A model generated the notes under the pieces. That model saw only the letters and a program-made list of their open reading frames with translations, made no database searches and was not told the origin of the DNA. Source: Bacteroidota bacterium (GTDB lineage Bacteria; Bacteroidota; Bacteroidia; Chitinophagales; LD1). From it: a stretch of 64,000 nt of DNA. Position 1 is the first letter of the stretch; the number at the start of each line of letters is the position of its first letter. Shown here in pieces: positions 43,957-52,970 of the stretch. The position numbers and the translations under genes were made by a program. The DNA is taken from positions 1 through 64,000 of the forward strand of contig JAPLES010000081.1 in assembly GCA_026391075.1 (NCBI GenBank), read 5' to 3'.

Positions 43957-46900
43957 TTAAACTTTCTTCTTTCTGTTGCTCAAATCAACCATGATAGGCG
44001 ATGCTACGAAAATAGAAGAGTATGTTCCTATCAGCAAGCCGATAATCAACGCAAAAGCAAATCCTTTGATTGGGCTTCCGCCAAACAAGAAGAGGATAAG
44101 CGCTACTAAGAACACCGTAACCACTGTCATAATTGTTCTGCTCAATGTTTGGTTGATAGAATCGTTTACATTTTGAGTCAAGGTGCGCGTAGGATGCAAG
44201 CCAACCGACTCACGAATACGGTCAAACACCACCACGGTGTCATTCACCGAGTAACCAATCAAGGTAAGCACAGCGGCTACAATATTCTGGTCAATCTCTA
44301 ATGAGAACGGAAGAATGTGACGGAACAATGAGAACACACCTAATACCAAAACCGGGTCGTGAATCAACGCCACAATAGCGCCTGTTGCATACTCCCACTT
44401 TCTGAATCGAACAAATATGTATAAGAACACACCACCCAAACTGAACAAGATTGCCCACAAGGCACTCTTGCGAATATCATCGGCAATGGTAGCTTCAATC
44501 TTCACCGAACTCTTCACGTTCTTTACTCTGAAAACTTCGAGTGCCGGTTGTTCTGCAAACAAAGGTTTAACGCCTTCGTAAATTCTTGCTTCAACAATAC
44601 TATCCGTTACAGGACCTGCGCTGTCAATCATAAACGCAGTAGTTACCGAAACCTGATTGTTGCTTCCGTATGTTTTTACCTGTGGTGTAGTTCCTAATGT
44701 TGTTTCTAACGATTTAGAAACAGCTTCCGTAGTTACGTCCTTATCAAACTGAATCACATAACTTCTTCCACCTTTAAAATCTACGCCTAAATCAAAGCCG
44801 TAGAAAATGATAGCAGCAAAACTCACTACAAAAATTGTAGTTGACAAAGCATACGTAATTTTTCTTTTGCCCATAAAATCGAAACTTGTGTTCTTGAACA
44901 AATTGTTAGTGAACTTGTTACCGAAAGTGATATTCCAATTGCGGTTAAAAGCTGAATCAAAAAACACTCGCGACACCAACACCGCAGTAAACATAGAGGT
45001 AATCAATCCCCAAACCAACACATAACCAAAGCCCTGAACCGCACCAATTCCGAAAATAGTTAAGGCAATACCAATTACCATAGTAGTTAAGTTACCGTCA
45101 ATAATCGCATTGTATGAATGGCTGAATCCTTCATCAACTGCAAGGCGTAAGCCTTTACCTCGAGCTACCTCTTCGCGCACACGCTCGTTAATAATTACGT
45201 TAGCATCTACCGCCATGGCAAGCGTTAACAAGATACCTGCCATTGCAGGTAAGGTGAACGATGCACCATGTGCCACCATGTAGCTAACCAGGAAGAATAA
45301 GTTGAGGAACATGGCAATGTTTGCAATGAATCCCGAACTGCTGTAATACATAACCATGAACAAGAACACTAACAAGAATCCAAGCAAGAGAGAAATTAAA
45401 CCTGCGCGGATAGATTCTTTACCCAATGACGGTCCTATCACCTGCTCTTCAATCACCACAGTTTTTGCTTCGAGTTTACCGCTCTTCAAAATGTTTGCTA
45501 AGTCAACCGCTTCTTCTAAGCTTTCAATTCCTGTAATGTTCGAGTGACCACCGGCAATTTTCTGTTGCACACGAGGTGCTGAGAATACGCGGTTATCCAA
45601 AACGATAGCAATACATTTCTTCACCACCTTTCCGCCTACGTTTCCATTTACTGCGGCTTCGGTCATCTTCTCCCATTTAGCTGCGCCAAGTGCATTCATA
45701 GCAATGTCTGCTTCAGGTGTTCCGAACTGATCAAACGATTGATAAGCATCCGTAATTACATCTCCGCCCAGTGGTGCTTCAGGTGTTGAAGGATTTTGCT
45801 GTATAGCATACAATCCATAAACGTTTCCGTCTTTAACCAATGAGTGTGCACTCCAAAGTAATTTCAAATTACGTGGCAATACAGAGCGAACAATATCCCT
45901 AGCCAATAAGCGATTAATTTTTGCAGTGTCCTTTCCAAGTGCACGACCAACCATTGGTCCATCACCGGCATCTTTTCCATCTTGAGTTAAATTAGGATAC
46001 AATAGTTCCCAAAGTGGATTTGAATTTTTGTTCGAAGTATCTTTTGCAGCAGTTGATTTACCCGAAGAATCTTTTCCTGCGGTAAGTGTTGAATCACCAA
46101 ACAAAACCGATTCGTTAGCCGAAGAATCTACAGTTGTTGTAGTGGAAGAAGAATCGGCTAATTCTTTTTGAGCAGCCAAAGCATCGCGCAAAGCGGTGTT
46201 CGCATCGCCCAGATAGTTCAACACTTCTTTGGTTTCGTAAGTATCCCAAAATTCTAACTGTGCTGTTTGTTGTAAAAGTTTGCGCACACGAGCTGGGTCA
46301 TCTACACCCGGCAATTCCAACATAATACGTCCTGTGTTTTCCTGCAATGAAATATTTGGCGAAGCCACACCAAACTGATCAATACGTGTTTTCAATACGT
46401 TGAAAGTATTGTGAATAGCGCCATCAAAATCTTTGCGCAATACCACCACCACTGCATCGTTCGAAAAATTGATATTGATTTTGCCTTGATAAGATTCAAT
46501 TGAAGCAAATACAGCCGCCAGTTTTGCATCCTTGTTCAGTTTTTCAAATTCTTCTTTGAAAATAGTTAAGAAATCGCGCTGGTCATCCTTCTGTTTTTCT
46601 TTCGCGTTTTCCAATGCTTTGTTGAATTGCGCATTGTGACTGTTGTAAGATAATCTGCGAAGCACATCATCTTCTGAAATTTCCATAATCAAACTCATAC
46701 CGCCTTTCAAGTCAAGCCCTAAAGAAAGTGCATGGTCGCGGCAAAATTTGTACGTAAAAAAGTCTTTCAAACCGGGAAAATTCACCACCGGAATTCCAGA
46801 AACTGAATCGAGATAATTTCTGCGGTATTGTTTCGTAACCATATCCAGCGAATCGCGGTAAGCCACCTCCTGTGCAGGTGTTAAACCTGAAGGCAAACTG

Positions 46901-47037
46901 CTCTTCACAATTCCCGCAGCATACGCATCTGCTCTTTTTTCTACCATACTTGCAAGACCGGTATACGACAACTGGTAAATACAAGCAATCACCAAAATAA
47001 TAGTCAATGCCTTAATTACGCCTCTTAAATTCTGCAT
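43957..47037 (-). CDS. secDF: Fused protein translocase subunit SecDF
   Basis: 1026 residues. It uses the proton gradient to pull proteins through SecYEG into the periplasm. The SecD half has a first membrane segment at residues 8-26 and LGLDLKGGMSLIMEIS near 95. It also has LELPGVDDPARV, and membrane helices from about 560. The SecF half has FDLGVDFKGGRSYVIQF and DTVVVFDRIRE. The SecD periplasmic region holds a low-complexity insert (about 290-337) of Ser, Thr, Asp and Lys. Single-gene SecDF fusions are usual in Bacteroidota. A perfect -7 box lies at 47091-47098. Confidence 0.96.
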   Translation of the reverse strand: MQNLRGVIKALTIILVIACIYQLSYTGLASMVEKRADAYAAGIVKSSLPSGLTPAQEVAYRDSLDMVTKQYRRNYLDSVSGIPVVNFPGLKDFFTYKFCRDHALSLGLDLKGGMSLIMEISEDDVLRRLSYNSHNAQFNKALENAKEKQKDDQRDFLTIFKEEFEKLNKDAKLAAVFASIESYQGKININFSNDAVVVVLRKDFDGAIHNTFNVLKTRIDQFGVASPNISLQENTGRIMLELPGVDDPARVRKLLQQTAQLEFWDTYETKEVLNYLGDANTALRDALAAQKELADSSSTTTTVDSSANESVLFGDSTLTAGKDSSGKSTAAKDTSNKNSNPLWELLYPNLTQDGKDAGDGPMVGRALGKDTAKINRLLARDIVRSVLPRNLKLLWSAHSLVKDGNVYGLYAIQQNPSTPEAPLGGDVITDAYQSFDQFGTPEADIAMNALGAAKWEKMTEAAVNGNVGGKVVKKCIAIVLDNRVFSAPRVQQKIAGGHSNITGIESLEEAVDLANILKSGKLEAKTVVIEEQVIGPSLGKESIRAGLISLLLGFLLVFLFMVMYYSSSGFIANIAMFLNLFFLVSYMVAHGASFTLPAMAGILLTLAMAVDANVIINERVREEVARGKGLRLAVDEGFSHSYNAIIDGNLTTMVIGIALTIFGIGAVQGFGYVLVWGLITSMFTAVLVSRVFFDSAFNRNWNITFGNKFTNNLFKNTSFDFMGKRKITYALSTTIFVVSFAAIIFYGFDLGVDFKGGRSYVIQFDKDVTTEAVSKSLETTLGTTPQVKTYGSNNQVSVTTAFMIDSAGPVTDSIVEARIYEGVKPLFAEQPALEVFRVKNVKSSVKIEATIADDIRKSALWAILFSLGGVFLYIFVRFRKWEYATGAIVALIHDPVLVLGVFSLFRHILPFSLEIDQNIVAAVLTLIGYSVNDTVVVFDRIRESVGLHPTRTLTQNVNDSINQTLSRTIMTVVTVFLVALILFLFGGSPIKGFAFALIIGLLIGTYSSIFVASPIMVDLSNRKKKV

Positions 47038-47090
47038 GTGAAATTTGTTTTTTTACTAAAAAATAAGCCCTGCTTTTTGGCAAGAGCGCG

Positions 47091-47098
47091 CAAATATA
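47091..47098 (-). promoter_or_regulatory. -7 promoter box for secDF
   Basis: The minus strand reads TATATTTG followed by CG, an exact TAnnTTTG match about 54 bp before the ATG. No TTG is seen at the right spacing. Confidence 0.5.
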
Positions 47099-47216
47099 GA
47101 AGAATGGAGAGAATATGAAAGTGATTGGAGAAATTCAAAAATGTGAGAATTCGGAATTTAGAACGAGGCTGTGAACATCTGTCAAAACATGGAAAAATCA
47201 TCTTCTGCGCTTAATC

Positions 47217-47250
47217 AAAAAAAGCGTTCCGATACCGGAAACGCTTTTTT
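47217..47250 (-). terminator. Terminator after the XRE-family gene
   Basis: AAAGCGTTCCG and CGGAAACGCTTT form a stem with one bulged base around ATAC, with A and T runs on both sides. It lies 60 bp past the stop of the XRE gene on the minus strand. Confidence 0.85.
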
Positions 47251-47310
47251 AGTTTTTACTTCAGCCCCGAACAAATTCGGGATTTCGCTTTTGCTCTAAT
47301 TGTGGTTCAA

Positions 47311-47691
47311 TCAGGCGCGCTGTGCTACAAATTGAGTTGTTCCAACTTGTTTGGTAAAAGTCATTTTGTGTTCATTGTTCGAAAGCAGTTCTTCATAAAT
47401 TTCTAACTTCTGTTCCATTTTACGAAAACCGTTTAAAAACTCGTAGAAGCTTTTAGAGGCAAACTGCTCCATCGTTTCTTCGGTTACCGGAACATCGGTA
47501 GCAATTAAAAAAGGTAATTCTACTTTCATTACATCGCAGAAACGTTTCAGCGTTTCAAGGCGGGCGTTACCTGCTCCTTGTTCGAGGCAACTGTAAGCCT
47601 GTTGAGTAATGTTCATTGAAGAGGCTACTGCAGCTTGTTTCCAGCCGCGGATTTCGCGCACTTTGCGGATTCTTGATTCGATGGTTGTCAT
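47311..47691 (-). CDS. XRE-family helix-turn-helix regulator
   Basis: 126 residues from the ATG at 47691 (MTTIESRIRKVREIRGW). A longer frame upstream would run through the inverted repeats and is rejected. The HTH_3 domain covers about 5-62, with KQAAVASSMNITQQAYSCLEQGAG as the helix-turn-helix. The C-terminal half is a short coiled coil, perhaps for dimer formation. Inverted repeats 55-83 bp upstream (47746-47773) may be its own operator. Targets are unknown. Confidence 0.88.
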   Translation of the reverse strand: MTTIESRIRKVREIRGWKQAAVASSMNITQQAYSCLEQGAGNARLETLKRFCDVMKVELPFLIATDVPVTEETMEQFASKSFYEFLNGFRKMEQKLEIYEELLSNNEHKMTFTKQVGTTQFVAQRA

Positions 47692-47745
47692 GATAAATTG
47701 GTTTTGTTGTTTAATAAATACTTCTGCTTGTGTATTACCAACCAA

Positions 47746-47773
47746 GTGCCGAACTTTGGCACGCCATGCCAAA
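47746..47773. promoter_or_regulatory. Overlapping inverted repeats, candidate operator of the XRE gene
   Basis: GTGCC..GGCAC (47746-47762, 7-bp spacer) overlaps TTTGGCA..TGCCAAA (47755-47773, 5-bp spacer). Both are perfect dyads. They lie upstream of the XRE start and would suit binding of a dimeric regulator. Confidence 0.5.
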
Positions 47774-47781
47774 ACAGCCTG

Positions 47782-47804
47782 AAACCCTTTACAGTAAAGG
47801 GTTT
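47782..47804. repeat. Perfect inverted repeat upstream of the XRE gene
   Basis: AAACCCTTTAC and GTAAAGGGTTT (11 bp each) around a single A. It may be a second terminator behind cinA or a further binding site. Confidence 0.5.
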
Positions 47805-47845
47805 TGCCATGTTGTGTTAAACAAGCTCCAGTATGTAGTAACTTT

Positions 47846-47870
47846 AAAAACCCTTCCGAAATGGAAAGGG
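47846..47870 (-). terminator. Terminator after cinA
   Basis: On the minus strand CCCTTTCC, loop ATTTC and GGAAGGG precede five T, 41 bp after the cinA stop codon. Confidence 0.75.
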
Positions 47871-47911
47871 TGGGTTTTCAAAATGGGAATTTGGAAGGTT
47901 TAAACCTGTGA

Positions 47912-49156
47912 TTAACTCAGTTTGCCTTGTATAAACAACCGCAACATATTCAATGCGGCATTTGAAAACACGCGTATATTCTCCATGCGCGATGGAAAGA
48001 ATTGAAATTTGCGTGCTAACATATTAGTAGAGGAACCAACGGCAATCCAAACTGTTCCTACAGGTTTATCGGTTGTGCCGCCATCGGGTCCGGCAATGCC
48101 GCTTACGGCAATACCATAAGTAGTTGAAGTAGTTTTAAGTAAGCCGGCTAGCATTTCGCGCACACATTCTTCGCTTACTGCGCCTACCTTGTTTAAAGTA
48201 GAATTGCTTACACCCAAAAGTTTTTCTTTCACATCATACGAATACGAAACAATTCCGCCTTTAAAGTATTTCGAACTCCCGGGAACCGAGGTAAACAAAT
48301 GCGCGATATATCCTCCGGTGCAACTCTCCGAACAGCTAACGGTTTCGTTTCTTTCTATAAGCATTCGGCCAATTACCTTTTCTAACTTCTCCTCTCCTTC
48401 TGCATACACATAGTTACCCAGAATGGCTTTCATTTTTTCTTTTTGCGAAACGGCTTCATCGTTTAATTCTTTTGTATCACCGCTGGCAGTTAGCCGAAGT
48501 TTCACCGTTCCTAAATCGGGCAGATAAGCGAGTTTGAAGTTTGATGGCAGTTGGTTTTCAAAATCAGAAAGCATATTCGCAATAACCGATTCACCCGCAC
48601 CGGCTGTCATTATAGTAGAGTGAATAATTTGAGGAAATAAAAATTTTTCTCTGAGTTTTGGTAACACTTGCGTTTCCATGAGGTGTTTCATTTCGTGCGG
48701 AACGCCCGGCACGGAAATAAATACCACCTTGTCTTTTTCGAACCACATGCCTTGTGCAGTGCCGCGTTGGTTAGCTAGCATGGTGCAGTCTTTGGGAATC
48801 ATAGCTTGAGAACGATTCATTTCTAAAACTTTCAATCCTCGTTTTTCAAAAATCTGTTTCATGCGTTCCCACACTTCTTCATTCAGCACCAATTCTGAAT
48901 TGAAATATTCAACTAAGGTTTTTTTTGTGATGTCATCCTTGGTTGGTCCTAAACCACCTGTCATAATAACAATGGAGGAAGAAAGTTTTGCGCGGTCTAG
49001 TGCCTCTTTAATTTGCGTAGCATCGTCACCTACCGAAATAATTTCGTAGAGTTTCACCCCGAGTTCAGAAAATTTTTGCCCAATCCAGGCACTATTGGTA
49101 TCTATAATTTGCCCGATTAAAATTTCATCGCCAATGGTTATTACAGTTGCATTCAT
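47912..49156 (-). CDS. cinA: CinA-family protein, nicotinamide-nucleotide amidase
   Basis: 414 residues. The N-terminal COG1058 (MoCF-like) domain has ATVITIGDEILIGQIIDTNSAW and TGGLGPTKDDITKK. The C-terminal PncC domain has SCSESCTGGYIAHLFTSVPGSS, GIVSYSYDVKEKLLGVS and SGIAGPDGGT. Such two-domain proteins deamidate nicotinamide mononucleotide and hydrolyse ADP-ribose in pyridine-nucleotide salvage. Length is normal (about 410-430). It diverges from the acyltransferase gene at 49229. Confidence 0.95.
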   Translation of the reverse strand: MNATVITIGDEILIGQIIDTNSAWIGQKFSELGVKLYEIISVGDDATQIKEALDRAKLSSSIVIMTGGLGPTKDDITKKTLVEYFNSELVLNEEVWERMKQIFEKRGLKVLEMNRSQAMIPKDCTMLANQRGTAQGMWFEKDKVVFISVPGVPHEMKHLMETQVLPKLREKFLFPQIIHSTIMTAGAGESVIANMLSDFENQLPSNFKLAYLPDLGTVKLRLTASGDTKELNDEAVSQKEKMKAILGNYVYAEGEEKLEKVIGRMLIERNETVSCSESCTGGYIAHLFTSVPGSSKYFKGGIVSYSYDVKEKLLGVSNSTLNKVGAVSEECVREMLAGLLKTTSTTYGIAVSGIAGPDGGTTDKPVGTVWIAVGSSTNMLARKFQFFPSRMENIRVFSNAALNMLRLFIQGKLS

Positions 49157-49228
49157 ATCTAAATATTGAAGTGTGAAAGTAGAAATGCAGTTTATAAAAA
49201 GAACCTGTTTTAATTAAGTTCGCAGTGA

Positions 49229-50521
49229 ATGTTGTATCAAATCCTTAAACCCATCGTGTCTGTCGCTATTCGCGTTTTTTACAAACGCATACAAATAGAA
49301 AATGCAGAAAGACTAAATGAAGATGTACCTACTCTTTTAATTGCTAATCACAGCAATTCATTTATGGATGCCTTGGTGGTGGGCATATTTTCAAAGCGCA
49401 ATATTTATTCGCTGGCGCGGGGCGATGCTTTTAAAAAGAAATTTGTTGCACGCATTTTCGATGGTATGCAAATCATACCAATTTATAGAAAAGAAGAAGG
49501 CAAACAGGAACTGGCAAAAAACGATGCCACCTTTGAACGCTGTGTGAAATTATTGGAAGCAAAAGAAGTGGTCACCATTTACCCTGAAAGTATTTCGGTA
49601 ACAGAAAAACGTTTGCGCAAATTGCGCAAAGGTGCTGCGCGAATTGCATTTCGTGCTGAAGAAAAAAATAATTTTGAATTGAACCTGCGAGTGTTGCCCA
49701 TTGGAATTAATTATTCAAACGCCAAAAATTTTAGAAGCGATGTATTTATAAAAGTAGGAGAACCAATTTTACTTAAAGAGAATAAGGGTTTGTATAAAAC
49801 AGATAGTGTCAAAGCAATTATTGCGCTTACGCAAAAAATGGAAACGGCATTAATGGAAGTAATGGTGAATATACCTGTTGGAATGGATGATGTTTATGAA
49901 AACGCGGTGGACATTCTGCACGAAAAATACAGCGCTGAAAAAAGTTTGAAGGAAGAACATGAATCGAATATGCGGGTAGCAATGCAATTGAATACTCTTC
50001 AAAAAAATGATTCAGCAAAATTCCAATTGCTAAAAGAAAGTTCTTTGCAACACCGTGAGATTTTAAAAATGTGTGAGATTCCTTTAAAGGGATTTACGAA
50101 AAAGAATATTGAAAAGGCTTCTATGCTTTCGCTGTTTTTGCAATTCATTTTGTTGCAAGTTGGTTTGCCACTTCATTTAGCCGGTTTAGTTTTCAATTAT
50201 TTGCCGTACCGTTTGGCTTATAAGACTGCGAACAAAGTGAAGCAGATTCATTTTCATGCTTCGGTGAATTTTGCGATAGGAATGTTTGGTTGGTTATTTT
50301 ATTATTTTATTCAATTGATTTTGATTGTACTGATTTCGAAAAGCGTTTTGATAACCGCTGTGTTTGCGTTGTTTATTCCGTTGTTGGGAGCATTCAGCAT
50401 TCATTATTATTCTTTCCTCAAAACAGTTTTGTTGCGTTATGAGATTTTTAAACTTAAATACAGCAATAGCCCACTTTGGGAAAAATTGCTGGAGCAACGC
50501 GATGCACTTTCTTTTGCGTAG
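49229..50521 (+). CDS. PlsC-like acyltransferase with C-terminal membrane segments
   Basis: 430 residues. The acyltransferase domain fills the first 210 residues: motif I NHSNSFMD (His-x4-Asp), a GDAFKKKFVARIF segment, and YPESIS in place of the more common PEGTRS. The family moves acyl groups to lysophospholipids or glycerol phosphate. The second half has two hydrophobic stretches (about 295-330 and 345-390). This layout (PlsC domain then membrane helices) is common in Bacteroidota. Acyl acceptor unknown. Confidence 0.88.
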   Translation: MLYQILKPIVSVAIRVFYKRIQIENAERLNEDVPTLLIANHSNSFMDALVVGIFSKRNIYSLARGDAFKKKFVARIFDGMQIIPIYRKEEGKQELAKNDATFERCVKLLEAKEVVTIYPESISVTEKRLRKLRKGAARIAFRAEEKNNFELNLRVLPIGINYSNAKNFRSDVFIKVGEPILLKENKGLYKTDSVKAIIALTQKMETALMEVMVNIPVGMDDVYENAVDILHEKYSAEKSLKEEHESNMRVAMQLNTLQKNDSAKFQLLKESSLQHREILKMCEIPLKGFTKKNIEKASMLSLFLQFILLQVGLPLHLAGLVFNYLPYRLAYKTANKVKQIHFHASVNFAIGMFGWLFYYFIQLILIVLISKSVLITAVFALFIPLLGAFSIHYYSFLKTVLLRYEIFKLKYSNSPLWEKLLEQRDALSFA

Positions 50522-50570
50522 TTATTTCGCTTCTGCTTTTGATTCATTAAACTCGCGTAAAATTTATTCT

Positions 50571-52091
50571 ATGAAAAACTCTTTAATCCTTTTGCTTTTG
50601 TTGACTGGTCAAATTTCATTTGCGCAATACTGCGGTAACTCAGGCCCTGCACAGTGCACGCCTAGCGGTACTTTTATTACGCCAGGGTTTTATCCTGTTC
50701 CCTCGCAATTACCTTCTTTTGTAAATGGTCAGGCGTCTACTACTGTTTTGGAATTTAAAAATTTCAACGTGGTTAATTTCCAAGGAAATTTTTACACGGT
50801 TAATTCGCTACGCATTGATTCAGTAGGAAATTTACCTGCCGGTTTATGTTGGGCTACGAACAAAGTGAACAACACGTTTATTAATCAAGAACAAGGTTGT
50901 GTGCGAATAAACGGAACACCGAGTGGCCCTGCGGGTGAATACAAATTGAAAATATTGGTAACCGTAGATGTAGGAGTTTCGCTGCAAGTAGATGCAGCTG
51001 CAGCAGGAGTAAATTATTACGTGCGTTTAATTGACAGTTGCTCAACTGCACCTGCGGTGGATACTTTGCAGATAGCCGATTTTGTTGGTTACAATATTCC
51101 CGGTTGTTTGTATGTAAGCTTAGGTGCCGACCAAACAGCCTGCAATGGAACAAACATAAACTTGAGTTCAACCATTACAGCCGGCAAAGCTCCGTTTACT
51201 TACATGTGGCAAAGTTTAAGTGGCGATGCCGTTGTGTGCGACACGTGTGCAAGTCCTTCGGTATTGCTCACACAAAATTCAAGCTTCGCGGTTTCCATTA
51301 CCGATAGCACCAATGCTGTAGCTACTGATACAGTGAACTATTCCCCTATTGGAAGCGCAATTAACTTTGCCGTTGTTTCTGCCGGTGCCGATACGTTTTG
51401 CATAGGTGGTTCTGTAAGTTTAATAGCTGCTTATAGCGACTCTGTAACTTATCAATGGCAATGGAATACAAATGATATTGTAAATGCCAACGACACAAAT
51501 TTTGTTGCACTGAATACTGGTTTGTATACTGTTTTTTTTACTCATGCAAATGGATGCACCGCTACCAGCAATGTTATTAGTGTAGTAGTAAATCCTTTGC
51601 CGGTGGTTACTTTTCAATTACCGAGCGATACGGTTTGTGTGAACGCAAGTGCGTTTGCATTAAGTGGTGAAAATCCTACCGGTGGAAATTTTGCCGGGAT
51701 AGGAGTGAGTGCAAATATGTTTACTCCAGCCACCGCAGGAACAGGACCCAGAGTATTGCTTTACACTTTTACCGATTCAAACAATTGTGTCAACAGTGCA
51801 AAGGATACCATACTAGTAGAAGTATGCACTGGGCTCGAAGAAATTACAGCTAATGATTTATTACAGCTTTACCCGAACCCCACTAACGGAAGCCGTGTGG
51901 AGGTGACGGTGAATAGTGCATTAGCAGGAAGCAAGATGAAAGTGTATGACGCAAACGGGCGACTGCTTAAAGAAATTGTGCTAACTAATGAGAAGTGCGC
52001 TTTAAACATTTCGAACATGGAAGCGGGAGTTTATATGGTGAAAGTGGAAAACGGAGCCAAGATAATTCAGAGAAAGTTTGTGAAGGAATAG
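50571..52091 (+). CDS. T9SS-sorted secreted protein (type A sorting domain)
   Basis: 506 residues from the ATG at 50571, which is followed at once by a signal peptide (KNSLILLLLLTGQISFAQ). A longer frame overlapping the acyltransferase gene is rejected. An N-terminal domain (about 20-170, CGNSGPAQCTPSGTFITPGF) is followed by Ig-like/PKD-like repeats with LGADQTACNGTNINL and SAGADTFCIGGSVSL. The type A sorting domain starts near LLQLYPNPTNGSRVEV and ends GVYMVKVENGAKIIQRKFVKE-like. Function unknown. A bidirectional terminator follows. Confidence 0.87.
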   Translation: MKNSLILLLLLTGQISFAQYCGNSGPAQCTPSGTFITPGFYPVPSQLPSFVNGQASTTVLEFKNFNVVNFQGNFYTVNSLRIDSVGNLPAGLCWATNKVNNTFINQEQGCVRINGTPSGPAGEYKLKILVTVDVGVSLQVDAAAAGVNYYVRLIDSCSTAPAVDTLQIADFVGYNIPGCLYVSLGADQTACNGTNINLSSTITAGKAPFTYMWQSLSGDAVVCDTCASPSVLLTQNSSFAVSITDSTNAVATDTVNYSPIGSAINFAVVSAGADTFCIGGSVSLIAAYSDSVTYQWQWNTNDIVNANDTNFVALNTGLYTVFFTHANGCTATSNVISVVVNPLPVVTFQLPSDTVCVNASAFALSGENPTGGNFAGIGVSANMFTPATAGTGPRVLLYTFTDSNNCVNSAKDTILVEVCTGLEEITANDLLQLYPNPTNGSRVEVTVNSALAGSKMKVYDANGRLLKEIVLTNEKCALNISNMEAGVYMVKVENGAKIIQRKFVKE

Positions 52092-52154
52092 AAAACCCAA
52101 AAATCCTCTTCTCGCAATAAGCGGCCTGAAACAATATGGGGAATATGCTGCCAA

Positions 52155-52192
52155 AACAAAAAAGCACTTCGAGTTTCGAAGTGCTTTTTTGT
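52155..52192. terminator. Bidirectional terminator
   Basis: AAAAAAGCACTTCG and CGAAGTGCTTTTTT (perfect, 14 bp) around a short loop. It serves the T9SS gene at 50571-52091 (+) and the five-gene operon ending at 52208 (-). Confidence 0.92.
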
Positions 52193-52207
52193 TTTCCTAT
52201 CGCTTTA

Positions 52208-52924
52208 CTACTTCTTTTTCATCTTCTTAAAACTATCGGGAATATCCCAGCAGTAAACCACAGCAAGGGCGTGCACTGCATCGGGATACTTGGAGCTGAA
52301 ATCGGGCTGCGCCATGTAGTAGATATTGATGCTGTGCATTTTTTTGAAACCGTATTCAATGCCGCCAATGAAAGCTACTCTGCGCACGTTTATGCCGCGG
52401 TATTCAAACAAAGTGTAAGCTTCGGCAGTTACATAAGCGCCCCAGTTCTTTTTAAAATCCCAACGAAACTCCAGACGGTTTCGCCAGTAGTTGGTAGGGA
52501 AATGACCGTGCTCGTAACTGCGCGCAAAGTATTCGTTCTCGTGAAAGTAAGCGGTGCGGTAGGCGAAGGTCCAGTCTTTGTATTTGTAACGCGCCTTAAC
52601 GCCAAACTCGAAACGGTAAAGATTTTTTTGCGGTGTGTTTACTCCGCGAAACTGAAAATCGGGTTGAAGAAATTTGAAGGCTTTATACTTTACGCTGAAG
52701 TAGAAGTAGTGCCCTTCTATACTTGGGTTGATAACATCGGCACGCATAACGTATTGCGCATTTGCAGAAACACCGTGTTTAAAATCTTTACTGATTTTTA
52801 CGCTCGGCCAAAGCTGAAAAGTGCTATGATAGTTGTTATAGCCCAGGTCGGCATTGTCCTGCGCACGTAGTGCATACTGCGTGAATAAAAAAATAAGCAG
52901 AAAAATAATTCGCGACAACTTCAT
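52208..52924 (-). CDS. DUF2490-like outer-membrane beta-barrel
   Basis: 238 residues. A signal peptide (SRIIFLLIFLFTQYALRAQ) precedes amphipathic strands such as YFYFSVKYKAFKFLQPDFQFRGV and RNRLEFRWDFKKNWGAYVTAEAY, the pattern of DUF2490 proteins. An equally long open frame on the other strand (52136-52870) is judged a shadow. It is the last gene of the VTC/DUF4956 unit, 46 bp after DUF4956 and just before the terminator. A role as an outer-membrane exit or anchor for the unit is inference. Confidence 0.8.
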   Translation of the reverse strand: MKLSRIIFLLIFLFTQYALRAQDNADLGYNNYHSTFQLWPSVKISKDFKHGVSANAQYVMRADVINPSIEGHYFYFSVKYKAFKFLQPDFQFRGVNTPQKNLYRFEFGVKARYKYKDWTFAYRTAYFHENEYFARSYEHGHFPTNYWRNRLEFRWDFKKNWGAYVTAEAYTLFEYRGINVRRVAFIGGIEYGFKKMHSINIYYMAQPDFSSKYPDAVHALAVVYCWDIPDSFKKMKKK

Positions 52925-52970
52925 TTTTGCATTTGGTATTTACTTTGGACTTCCGTCTTCCAACTCCTTT

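Noticed and set aside
47038-47310. Gene in the 273-bp gap between secDF and the XRE gene
   Set aside because: Only the secDF promoter box and a terminator are seen; no coding frame of note.
47692-47772. 27-residue N-terminal extension of the XRE regulator
   Set aside because: The extension would translate the inverted repeats, and XRE proteins normally begin just before the helix-turn-helix domain.
50364-50570. 69-residue N-terminal extension of the T9SS protein at 50571
   Set aside because: It overlaps the acyltransferase gene, and a clear signal peptide starts at the ATG at 50571.
52136-52870. Plus-strand frame of 244 codons
   Set aside because: It is antisense to the DUF2490-like barrel gene, which has a signal peptide, operon position and typical barrel strands; the plus frame starts inside a terminator.
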